Shown: positions 1 to 5,332, counted from the first letter of the stretch. The stretch is DNA of 6,190 nt from JALYIM01 sp040003205 (GCA_040003205.1 JBDUDA010000187.1:1-6190); one strand, 5' to 3'. The notes: generated by a model not told the origin, from the sequence alone. Program-made: numbers and translations.

Positions 1-978
1 ATTTGCTTTCAGACCCCTACTCGAATAAGAAACTTCTTCTTTGTTCTTGCAATATTGATCGTTGTTTATGCCAATGGAGAATCCACGGTCAACGTGAAAC
101 GCCGCTCAAGATACGAGCGTTCTCAGTGGCCAATAAAGGCGGGTGACGAAACCAGCCTGAAGGAATTGGACCACACGGCATGGGCTGTCCGGGAGGCTGC
201 GCAGACTTGTGACGTGATTCATGTACAGTCCGCTCAGGCAATTCCGCTTTCGCAGTTCACAAGCGTGCCAATGGTGCTGACGCTGCATGGTCCGCACAAT
301 CCAAAATTTAGCGAGCTGTATGCGCGTTATCCGGACGTGAATTATGTGGCGATCAGCGACTTTCAGTGCCATGCGGAAAGCGTGCCGCGCATACGGACGA
401 TCTATCACGGCATCGATCTCAAGCAATATGCTCTGCGTGAGCAGAAACAGCAATATCTCAGTTTTATCGGACGCATCGCTCCTATCAAAGGGACACACAC
501 CGCTATTGAAGTCGCTAAACGAACAGGCATCCCTTTAAAAATCGCTGGCGACATCCAGCCCGCTTACCGGGAATATTTTGAAGCCAAGGTCAAGCCCGAG
601 ATTGATGGCAAGCTGATTGAATACGTCGGGCTCGCAGATTTGCAGGCCAAGAATGAACTTCTGGGAAACTCAATCGCCATGCTCTTTCCGATTCAGTGGA
701 ACGAGCCTTTCGGCCTGGTGATGGTAGAAGCAATGGCATGCGGCACGCCCGTGCTTGCATTCCGCGGGGGATCGGTGCCTGAGATTGTGCGCGACGGCGT
801 TTCCGGATACGTCTGCCGGTCGGTGCGAGACATGGCAAAGAGAGTCACGAATCTACAAACGGACCCTCAAAACATTCGTAAATATGTTGAAGAGAATTTC
901 TCTCTTCAACACATGGTTGAAAAGTACATTTCGCTTTATCGCGAAATCGCGAATGCCGAGCCTCGCAAGGCTGCATAG
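1..978 (+). CDS. Family 4 glycosyltransferase, 5' end missing or unclear
   Basis: This is a retaining GT-B glycosyltransferase of family GT4, which transfers a sugar from an activated donor, usually a nucleotide sugar, to a glycan, lipid or small acceptor in the cytoplasm; the substrate cannot be read from the sequence. Numbering from the TTG at 55, the visible parts are the end of the N-terminal acceptor domain (CDVIHVQ near 52-58, LTLHGP near 75-80, AISD near 99-102, IYHGID near 116-121), the linker with FIGRIAPIKG (137-146), and the donor-binding domain with the E-x7-E pair E217/E225 in NEPFGLVMVE, followed by MACGTPV and GGSVPEIV. The family normally begins with about 40 more residues holding the first beta strand and a YGG(T/I)E-type loop. 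That part is absent. The frame is open back to base 1, but the 18 codons before 55 do not resemble it, and the TTG at 55 has no Shine-Dalgarno. The gene is therefore either cut by the window edge or N-terminally damaged. Stop TAG at 976-978. It converges with the VWA gene. Confidence 0.85.
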   Translation: MCFQTPTRIRNFFFVLAILIVVYANGESTVNVKRRSRYERSQWPIKAGDETSLKELDHTAWAVREAAQTCDVIHVQSAQAIPLSQFTSVPMVLTLHGPHNPKFSELYARYPDVNYVAISDFQCHAESVPRIRTIYHGIDLKQYALREQKQQYLSFIGRIAPIKGTHTAIEVAKRTGIPLKIAGDIQPAYREYFEAKVKPEIDGKLIEYVGLADLQAKNELLGNSIAMLFPIQWNEPFGLVMVEAMACGTPVLAFRGGSVPEIVRDGVSGYVCRSVRDMAKRVTNLQTDPQNIRKYVEENFSLQHMVEKYISLYREIANAEPRKAA

Positions 979-1062
979 CTCTTCATCTTCACTGCCAGCC
1001 GATCGAGTTCGTGCCTGGAGGTTGAGTTTTCGTGGCGCACACCCCGTAACTCCGGAAAATCC

Positions 1063-2223
1063 CTATCGTGACTTCGAGGTGTAGTATCCCGAGCGGTGAC
1101 GAAGTTTTAGTTCGGAGCTAGCGGACGCCGTGCTGTTAATTTTTATTTCCAGGCGACGAAACTCTGAATCTGACAGTCGCTGCGATGGATAGTATGCCAG
1201 CAGATACTGGGTGCGGAGTTCGTCGCTGATTTGACGGAAGGCCTCATCCAGTTGCGGGATGGAGGTTGCGTAAAAATATTTGCCTCCAGTGTCTTCGGAG
1301 ATTTGAATCAGGGCGTGTTCGCCGCCGGTATCTCTTCCGGCACTGGCTTCGATCGGAACCACGATGATGCTGTAGACGATGGCCTCGGCTTCTTCGGCGG
1401 CGCGTAGCGCCTGTTTGTAATCCACTTTGCTCATGGTATCGCCGCCGTCTGTGATGACCACGAGCACCCTCCTCCCCTGCCGCTTTTCCAACGCTTGCGA
1501 GCCGAGGTAGACAGCGTCGTAAAGCGCGGTGGCCGCTCCCAAGCGGATGCGGTCAATTCCGCGGTCTATGGCCCGCGCGTCCGAAGTGAACGGGACTACT
1601 TCGCTAACCACTTCGTTAAAACCGTAAAGCGAGAGACCATCAACCGGACGCAGAATTGCGTGGGCGAAGCGGCGCGCCGACGACAGCTCGAGGGGAAGGT
1701 CTTTGCGCGTGCTGAGGCTGGTATCAATGTCGAGCGCGATCGAGAGCGGCAGAGCGGATTCTTTATCGAACACCGAAAGCTTCTGTTTCTTGCCATCTTC
1801 GAACAGCTCGAAGTCTTCTTTTTGCAAGTCTGATACTGGCGCGCCCCTCTCGTCAGTCACCGTGACGAAAACGTTCACAAGTTTTACATCTACTTTGAAG
1901 GTGGTGTCGGATTGCGGGACCTGGGTTTCGGACGCTGCCGCGGCGTTGGGAGAGGCAGCCTTGCCGGACTCCGTCGGGGTTTCGGAAGTTTTAGACGCAC
2001 TTGCGGGAGCAGACTTTCCGGTCCCGGAAGATCCCTCGGCCCACGGTGGTTTGGGAACTTTGTTATTAGGAATCTGGGACGGAGGCGTCTGCGCCTGGAA
2101 CGCCTGGAGCTGTAAAGAAACCGCTGGCGATGATTCAGCCCCAGCATGTCGGCCTGGGCACAAAACAGCCGCCGTGATCAGCGCAAAAAAAAAGATGGGA
2201 GGTCGCATCGGAAAACTGTTCAC
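1063..2223 (-). CDS. Secreted VWA-domain protein (VWFA-related Acidobacterial family)
   Basis: An exported von Willebrand factor A protein of 386 residues. Order of parts: a signal peptide (hydrophobic stretch IFFFALITAAVLC near 10-22, likely cleavage after HAGA near 29), a low-complexity Pro/Ala/Ser/Thr linker (about 45-105), a conserved beta segment (about 110-152, VNVFVTVTDERG...DFELFEDGKKQ), and the VWA fold (about 158-345). The MIDAS metal site appears complete: D167-T-S-L-S171 (DxSxS), T232 in TALYDA, and D259 in VITDGGD. VWA domains bind protein partners through a divalent cation; no partner is evident. The domain order is that of the 'VWFA-related Acidobacterial domain' family, common in acidobacteria and of unknown role. 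The GTG start at 2223 overlaps the TGA of the upstream moaDE fusion (GTGA, 2223-2220), which suggests coupled translation. An ATG at 2208 would also leave a good signal peptide; neither start has a strong Shine-Dalgarno. Confidence 0.92.
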   Translation of the reverse strand: MNSFPMRPPIFFFALITAAVLCPGRHAGAESSPAVSLQLQAFQAQTPPSQIPNNKVPKPPWAEGSSGTGKSAPASASKTSETPTESGKAASPNAAAASETQVPQSDTTFKVDVKLVNVFVTVTDERGAPVSDLQKEDFELFEDGKKQKLSVFDKESALPLSIALDIDTSLSTRKDLPLELSSARRFAHAILRPVDGLSLYGFNEVVSEVVPFTSDARAIDRGIDRIRLGAATALYDAVYLGSQALEKRQGRRVLVVITDGGDTMSKVDYKQALRAAEEAEAIVYSIIVVPIEASAGRDTGGEHALIQISEDTGGKYFYATSIPQLDEAFRQISDELRTQYLLAYYPSQRLSDSEFRRLEIKINSTASASSELKLRHRSGYYTSKSR

Positions 2224-3011
2224 TTAGATGCGGGTCTTTCTGAATGGGTGCCCGCCGCCCCTCGTACTTCCTCGGGAGAAGGCTCTCCGTCGGCCCAGAC
2301 AACACCATCCTCGAAATGTTCTTTTTTCCAGATGGGGACGGTGCGTTTTAGCGTGTCTATCAGCCAGCGTGACGCCTCAAAAGCCGCTGCCCGATGGGCG
2401 GACGCGACCACGATCAGCACGCTGGTCTCTCCAATTTCCAGGCGGCCCAACCGGTGGACGATTGCAACGTCGCGGATTTTGAATTCTGCGAGCGCGCTGG
2501 CGGCCAAAGCGTCCAGCTGCTTAAGCGCCATTTCTTCGTAGGCTTCGTAGTCCAGATAGAGTGTGCGGCGACCGCGAGTGCTGTTGCGCACGATGCCTTC
2601 GAACACGATCACCGCGCCATCTTCGGGACGTTTCAGTGCTTCGAGGATGGCGGCAGTATTTATTTTTTCTCGGACGATGGCGACTCTGCTGTCAGCCTTC
2701 GCTTGATTTCCATGTGCAACATCTCTCCGTGCGGTCGCGCCGCCGCTTACCGGGGGCAGCAAGCCAACTTCGTCTCCATCATGCAGGATCGTAGAAACGC
2801 TGGCGTATTCCTGGTTCACGGAAATCGCGAGGGACGGCAATAACTGCGCCAATTTCGGAATGCCCTGCTGGTAGCGATCAATAACGGAATTGACTGTCGC
2901 CCCCTCGTTCAATGTCAGCGCGTCGCCTTCTTTGCCAATAAGATCCTTCAGCATTCCGAAGAAGAGTACCCGTACTTGCAGCGTTCGAGGCTTGAGGGGC
3001 GAGATGGACAT
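2220..3011 (-). CDS. moaDE: MoaD-MoaE fusion, molybdopterin synthase
   Basis: Both subunits of molybdopterin synthase are in one 263-residue chain. The enzyme converts cyclic pyranopterin monophosphate (precursor Z) to molybdopterin in the cytoplasm, with sulfur carried as a thiocarboxylate on the C-terminal Gly-Gly of MoaD. Residues about 10-91 are a ubiquitin-like MoaD ending in PPVSGG (G90-G91). A hydrophilic linker (92-108) leads into MoaE (about 109-250). MoaE landmarks: FEGIVRN with R142, ASAHRAAAFEA with H206/R207, and LKRTVPIWKKE, where K222 and K229 have the same spacing of seven as the two active-site lysines of E. coli MoaE (K119, K126). MoaD needs a free C-terminus to be activated, so the fusion presumably has to be cut after G91; the fused MoaX of Mycobacterium tuberculosis is a known case of such cleavage. 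ATG start at 3011 with no clear Shine-Dalgarno; an in-frame TAA lies nine codons upstream. No other moa gene is in the window. Confidence 0.93.
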   Translation of the reverse strand: MSISPLKPRTLQVRVLFFGMLKDLIGKEGDALTLNEGATVNSVIDRYQQGIPKLAQLLPSLAISVNQEYASVSTILHDGDEVGLLPPVSGGATARRDVAHGNQAKADSRVAIVREKINTAAILEALKRPEDGAVIVFEGIVRNSTRGRRTLYLDYEAYEEMALKQLDALAASALAEFKIRDVAIVHRLGRLEIGETSVLIVVASAHRAAAFEASRWLIDTLKRTVPIWKKEHFEDGVVWADGEPSPEEVRGAAGTHSERPASK

Positions 3012-3256
3012 GAGTCTTGAATTGCGGCCACTAGTAGTTTACAGGGGCGAACTCTTATAACCTGAAAAAGAGTAATAGATAGTGTGGGGAGGGTGCGGAG
3101 TGTACACACTCGCATATATATTGCGCTCGTAGATAGCCTGGTTTTATGAGGGTGCGAACCTCTATAGAATGCATTTTTGCCCGCGTCAAATTCCGTGATT
3201 TGGGATCTCAGCACAATGAGTAGTGCGATCGCGAAACGTACTGCATCTCTAAGGGA
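3012..3256. other. Intergenic region upstream of moaDE with operator-like repeats
   Basis: This 245-base spacer lies between the cupin stop and the moaDE start; both genes point leftward. No coding frame in it is convincing. It holds an interrupted palindrome CGCA-TATATAT-TGCG (3111-3125), an adjacent inverted repeat GAGTG-TACA-CACTC (3098-3111), and a 9-bp direct repeat GAGGGTGCG (3089-3097 and 3148-3156). These are AT-rich or symmetric and sit about 90-145 bases before the moaDE ATG, where a regulator could bind, but no regulator gene is nearby. TATAAG on the minus strand, close to the ATG, could be a -10 box but lacks a matching -35. No intrinsic terminator for the cupin gene is visible. 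Confidence 0.4.
3035..3063 (+). repeat. Copy A of the TAGYTTACARGGG motif
   Basis: TAGTTTACAGGGG at 3035-3047 is followed by GCGAACTCTTATAACCT up to 3063. The same 11-base core TTACAGGGGCG, with AA, TCT and AACCT spaced similarly after it, recurs at 4293-4316. A shorter relative lies on the minus strand at 6166-6178. This copy points away from the nearest gene start (moaDE). Confidence 0.4.
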
Positions 3257-3820
3257 CTATTCTTTTGTTGAAGGTGTCAATGCTTCGTACTCGACGTGAC
3301 CTTGATGAGCGCAGTCCCGAAGTTCTTCGGTGGTTATGGGTGGCGTCGTCTGTCCGGAGGGTACGGAGCTGCAACGCATGTTCTCTTCGAAACCCGGAGC
3401 CGAAAATATGAAAACCAGACTGATGCTGTCTTTACCAATGTTTTTTAGACTGACCCATGTTTGAGCGGGAAAGAAAACCGTACCCCCGGCATGCACCTCG
3501 TACTCCCTATCATTCAGCGTGACGTGTGCGGTGCCAGTCTGCACCAGTAGAATTTCGTCTTGCTCCAAGTGTTTATGCTTTGGAATCATGCCCCCAGGCG
3601 GAATATCTTCCGTCCCAAGGACAAGGTGCTTTGATCCACTGTTCTGGGGTGTCACTTTCAGTATGAACTCGTTAGTGGGTGTGGGTAGCGATCCACGCGG
3701 GCGTCTCACCCGCGCCTCTCCTTCATTCTTTTGCAGTACAAGCGTTTTCGCACCATCGGATTGCGCAAGGCATGTGATGGATAAAAAAACAACAATCACC
3801 ACTAGTATCATTCTGTTCAT
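3257..3820 (-). CDS. Secreted single-domain cupin protein
   Basis: A 187-residue exported protein with one cupin beta-barrel. The N-terminus is a signal peptide (ILVVIVVFLSITCLA, residues 5-19, likely cut before Q20). The cysteine at 17 is not in a good lipobox, because Thr precedes it. Cupin motif 1 is intact in IPKHKHLEQDEILLVQTG: H82, H84, E89 and G96 match G(X)5HXH(X)3-4E(X)6G. Motif 2 (GGTVFFPAQTWVSLKN, 112-127) keeps the Gly, Pro118 and Asn127, but the expected PxGxxH reads PAQTWV, so V123 replaces the usual fourth metal ligand and a glutamine replaces the Gly. The C-terminal tail (about 142-187) contains two cysteines (C150, C170) that could form a disulfide in the periplasm. Whether the protein binds metal, a sugar or another small ligand is unknown. 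The ATG at 3820 lacks a Shine-Dalgarno, but a promoter lies directly upstream. It appears to be a single-gene unit. Confidence 0.85.
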   Translation of the reverse strand: MNRMILVVIVVFLSITCLAQSDGAKTLVLQKNEGEARVRRPRGSLPTPTNEFILKVTPQNSGSKHLVLGTEDIPPGGMIPKHKHLEQDEILLVQTGTAHVTLNDREYEVHAGGTVFFPAQTWVSLKNIGKDSISLVFIFSAPGFEENMRCSSVPSGQTTPPITTEELRDCAHQGHVEYEALTPSTKE

Positions 3821-3831
3821 TGTCGGGGCAG

Positions 3832-3858
3832 ACTATACCCGTGGGCGAGTGGTGTCAA
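3832..3858 (-). promoter_or_regulatory. Candidate promoter of the cupin gene
   Basis: On the minus strand, TTGACA (3858-3853) is a perfect -35 box and TATAGT (3837-3832) a good -10 box, with a 15-base spacer that is slightly short. Transcription would begin about seven bases past the -10, near 3825, only a few bases before the ATG at 3820, so the message would be leaderless or nearly so. That fits the absence of a Shine-Dalgarno. Confidence 0.5.
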
Positions 3859-3876
3859 CCGCAGGCACTATTTGGC

Positions 3877-4063
3877 AGTGGCTCAATTTCAAAATAACCT
3901 GTCATCTCGACCGGAGTCGTGGCTTCGCGTAGCGAAGACACCACGCAGTGGAGAGACCTGCTTTTCCCCCGTCTAACAGCAGATCTCTCGACTCCGCAAA
4001 GCCAAGCGGCTTTGCTTCGCTGGGAGATGACAACCTTCGGTTGCAGCTTTGAATTGAGCCACT
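3877..4063. repeat. 187-base nested inverted repeat (REP/MITE-like element)
   Basis: The outer arms are AGTGGCTCAATTTCAAA (3877-3893) and TTTGAATTGAGCCACT (4048-4063), complementary except for one extra base. Inside lie TGTCATCTC (3900-3908) against GAGATGACA (4024-4032), a perfect 9-bp match, and GAGAGACCTGC (3951-3961) against GCAGATCTCTC (3979-3989), with one mismatch. Local hairpins sit in the arms: CTTCGC-GTA-GCGAAG (3923-3937), GCAAAGCC-AAGC-GGCTTTGC (3996-4015) and CAACC-TTC-GGTTG (4031-4043). No open frame spans it. It lies between divergently oriented genes. The 'TGTCAT...GATGACA' ends with a CTGC/GCAG core resemble palindromic intergenic repeats I recall from acidobacterial genomes; the copy number here is unknown. 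Confidence 0.7.
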
Positions 4064-4144
4064 ATCTACTATTTTAGAGCGTACAAGGGCAGCTTCCTTT
4101 TTATCTACTTTCCTATCCGCTTGCGCGCGAACGCAAGTCGAAGG

Positions 4145-4164
4145 CAGCGGACAAGAGTGTCCGC
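4145..4164. repeat. Perfect 8-bp hairpin AGCGGACA-AGAG-TGTCCGCT
   Basis: AGCGGACA (4145-4152) and TGTCCGCT (4157-4164) are exact complements around an AGAG loop. No T-run follows on the plus strand, so it is not a standard terminator. I recall GCGGACAAGAGTGTCCGC-type hairpins as recurrent intergenic repeats in several phyla, including acidobacteria. A genome-wide count is needed to confirm that here. Confidence 0.5.
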
Positions 4165-4288
4165 TCTACATTTTCGAGAAGGTTCTCTATTTCGCGGATG
4201 TGCCACCCGGATCGTCATCCGAGCCATTTTGTCATAGGTGTAGGTGAAGGTGCAGGTACCATTCGAGCCGGTTCGAGCTTGCTGCACC

Positions 4289-4316
4289 TAGCTTACAGGG
4301 GCGGAATTTCTAACCT
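4289..4316 (+). repeat. Copy B of the TAGYTTACARGGG motif
   Basis: TAGCTTACAGGGG (4289-4301) continues through CGGAATTTCT to AACCT (4312-4316). It matches copy A at 3035-3063 with small gaps. It starts directly at the 3' arm of the 4248-4289 stem-loop and lies about 90 bases upstream of the 61-residue gene, pointing toward it, so it could be part of that gene's promoter or leader. Confidence 0.4.
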
Positions 4317-4391
4317 TAATGAGTGCAATGGCGATTTAGCCCGAATGAGTTTTTGCGGCCTGCCGCCCGTCGAAGAGACTACAATTCTATC

Positions 4392-4397
4392 AGAGGA
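4392..4397 (+). promoter_or_regulatory. Ribosome binding site AGAGGA deciding the start at 4405
   Basis: AGAGGA lies seven bases before the ATG at 4405. The same frame is open back to 4198, but no equally good signal precedes an earlier start, so the short form is preferred. Confidence 0.75.
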
Positions 4398-4404
4398 ACG
4401 AGTC

Positions 4405-4590
4405 ATGCAAACGCAAGGCAAATCCCCAGACGCGCGCGCTCCGCAGGCGGTTGAGCATGTCACGAAAGCTAATAATCTACTGAAAACTCTACAGGAAAAG
4501 ATTGGCGAACATCCCGAGATCGGACAGGCGATTCATAATCTGGAGATGGCGCTCGCCGTCCTCGAAGTGCAAACGGGCGGGATGCTTTAG
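4405..4590 (+). CDS. Small helical protein of unknown function (61 aa)
   Basis: A 61-residue soluble protein that I cannot assign to a named family. After a polar start of about 12 residues it is predicted helical throughout: AVEHVTKANNLLKTLQEKI (about 15-33), a short break at GEHPEIG (34-40), and a second amphipathic helix QAIHNLEMALAVLEVQ (41-56), ending in TGGML. Two helices with heptad-like Leu/Ile/Val spacing suggest a helical hairpin or a dimer. There is no signal peptide, cysteine or membrane segment. The start is set by the AGAGGA ribosome binding site seven bases upstream; a longer reading from 4198 would pass through non-coding-looking sequence with stem-loops. The TGGML ending resembles small acidobacterial proteins I recall, but this is unverified. 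It is followed by a hairpin at 4621-4641. Confidence 0.75.
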   Translation: MQTQGKSPDARAPQAVEHVTKANNLLKTLQEKIGEHPEIGQAIHNLEMALAVLEVQTGGML

Positions 4591-4620
4591 CAGGTTTGCC
4601 CTCCCGTCGAAATGCCCCAC

Positions 4621-4641
4621 TCAAGCCAAAATGCGGCTTGA
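4621..4641 (+). terminator. Hairpin TCAAGCC-AAAATGC-GGCTTGA, possible terminator
   Basis: A perfect 7-bp stem with a 7-base loop begins 31 bases after the stop of the 61-residue gene. No T-run follows, so termination is uncertain; it may instead protect the 3' end of the message. Confidence 0.35.
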
Positions 4642-4666
4642 AGGAGCCAACTTCCGGGTATATATG
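4638..4666 (+). promoter_or_regulatory. Weak promoter candidate for the secreted protein at 4739
   Basis: TTGAAG (4638-4643) and TATATG (4661-4666) are 17 bases apart, each matching four of six consensus positions. The predicted start near 4673 would place the hairpin at 4674-4693 at the very 5' end of the message. The -35 box overlaps the arm of the preceding hairpin. Confidence 0.3.
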
Positions 4667-4673
4667 TTAACGA

Positions 4674-4693
4674 CAAGCCCCGCTCCGGGCTTG
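4674..4693 (+). repeat. Hairpin CAAGCCC-CGCTCC-GGGCTTG in the leader
   Basis: A perfect 7-bp stem with a 6-base loop. Its arms share the CAAGCC/GGCTTG core of the hairpin at 4621-4641, so the two could also pair crosswise. It lacks a T-run. Confidence 0.4.
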
Positions 4694-4726
4694 ACAAGAT
4701 AATCCCAGTAGCCCAACCATCAACAC

Positions 4727-4731
4727 GAGGG
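4727..4731 (+). promoter_or_regulatory. Ribosome binding site GAGGG deciding the GTG start at 4739
   Basis: GAGGG lies seven bases before the GTG at 4739. The reading frame then opens with a Lys/Arg-plus-hydrophobic signal peptide, which supports this start. Confidence 0.7.
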
Positions 4732-4738
4732 TACGTTT

Positions 4739-5332
4739 GTGGTTAAACGGATAGCACTCTTTCTTGGATTTCTTGTTTGCTTGCCGGCGTTGCAATCTCA
4801 AAGCGCACTTTGGCAACGAGTTCGTCGCCACCCAGACTTACAACAGCTTCACGAAGCGCCGCTTTCTTCGGCGCAGCAAGATGCCGTCAGGAGGCGCCTT
4901 AGGGCTGACCCAAGGTTAGTTGGCTGGCAATGTTCGGCTGATGATCCCTCTGGCGAATGGCTGCGCTCCCTCCCCTTTCAGTCATTATCCTTAGCCGCAA
5001 ATAGGAACACGATTCTCGTCGAAGCAGGATCTGGTTGCGCTCGCGGGGGACAGGGCTCGAACGGCGCCATGTGGCTTGTGCGATTCGACTCTGAAACACC
5101 AGTATTTCTCGCCACACCAAAAATGTCATTCAATGGGTGGCTCTATGGCCTGCCGCACACAACCAGTCATGGCTATCGGGACATAGTCGTTGGTTGGCAC
5201 ATGTCTGCGTTTGAATCAGAACTGAGCTACTTCCACTTCAATGGCAGGTCTTACCGTCGAATCAGTTCCGCGACAGAATTGTTCGATGAAAATGGCAATG
5301 GAACAATCGAGTCGCGCCCCGTACTCAAGTAG
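4739..5332 (+). CDS. Secreted protein of unknown function (197 aa)
   Basis: I do not recognise a named family. The first 22 residues form a signal peptide (VKR, then IALFLGFLVCLPAL, likely cut near SQSA at 20-23), so the protein is probably periplasmic or secreted; the Cys at 14 does not fit a lipobox. The mature part starts with a charged helical segment rich in Arg and Gln (25-60), then continues as predicted beta strands: VGWQCSADDP (61-70), TILVEAGSGCARGG (91-104), MWLVRFDSETPVFLA (111-125), GYRDIVVGWHMSA (145-157) and LSYFHFNGRSYRR (162-174). C65 and C100 could form a disulfide. The alternating short strands with 'RDIVVGWH...YFHFNGRSYR' recall proteins that read out a value per sample or repeat, but this is only a resemblance. 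DENGNGTIE near the C-terminus looks like part of a calcium loop but lacks its last acidic position. GTG start, supported by GAGGG seven bases upstream. Single gene; it converges with the next. Confidence 0.8.
   Translation: MVKRIALFLGFLVCLPALQSQSALWQRVRRHPDLQQLHEAPLSSAQQDAVRRRLRADPRLVGWQCSADDPSGEWLRSLPFQSLSLAANRNTILVEAGSGCARGGQGSNGAMWLVRFDSETPVFLATPKMSFNGWLYGLPHTTSHGYRDIVVGWHMSAFESELSYFHFNGRSYRRISSATELFDENGNGTIESRPVLK

Larger units (their letters stand above)
4064..4404. other. Gene-free stretch with several stem-loops
   Basis: This is the right part of the 584-base interval without a gene (3821-4404). I see no credible coding frame. It holds small hairpins CTTGCG-CGCGAA-CGCAAG (4119-4136) and CGGAT-CGTC-ATCCG (4208-4221), and a longer stem AGGTGCAG (4248-4255) with CTGCACCT (4282-4289) enclosing a direct repeat of TTCGAGC. 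The last 90 bases form the leader of the 61-residue gene and end in its Shine-Dalgarno. A minus-strand frame here (4287-4105) reads FTYTYDKMARMT, which superficially resembles a YD repeat but is too short and isolated to call a gene. Confidence 0.5.

Noticed and set aside
940..960. CGCGAAATCGCG near the end of the glycosyltransferase as a terminator
   Set aside because: It is only a 4-bp stem inside the coding region with no T-run.
1495..2227. Plus-strand open frames opposite the VWA gene
   Set aside because: They mirror the GC-rich codon pattern of the minus-strand gene, which has clear domains, and resemble no protein family.
2948..3214. 88-residue minus-strand frame overlapping the start of moaDE
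   Set aside because: It overlaps the MoaD coding region in another frame, has no family resemblance, and its upstream part is the intergenic spacer with symmetric sites.
3877..4316. CRISPR array
   Set aside because: The repeats are inverted and nested, not direct, with no regular spacer length and no cas genes.
4198..4404. Longer form of the small protein starting at 4198
   Set aside because: The upstream part crosses stem-loops and the repeat motif, has no ribosome binding site and reads as unstructured sequence; ATG 4405 has AGAGGA at ideal spacing.
5310..5332. EF-hand-like calcium loop DENGNGTIE at the end of the secreted protein
   Set aside because: The twelfth position, normally Glu or Asp, is proline, and no second loop exists.
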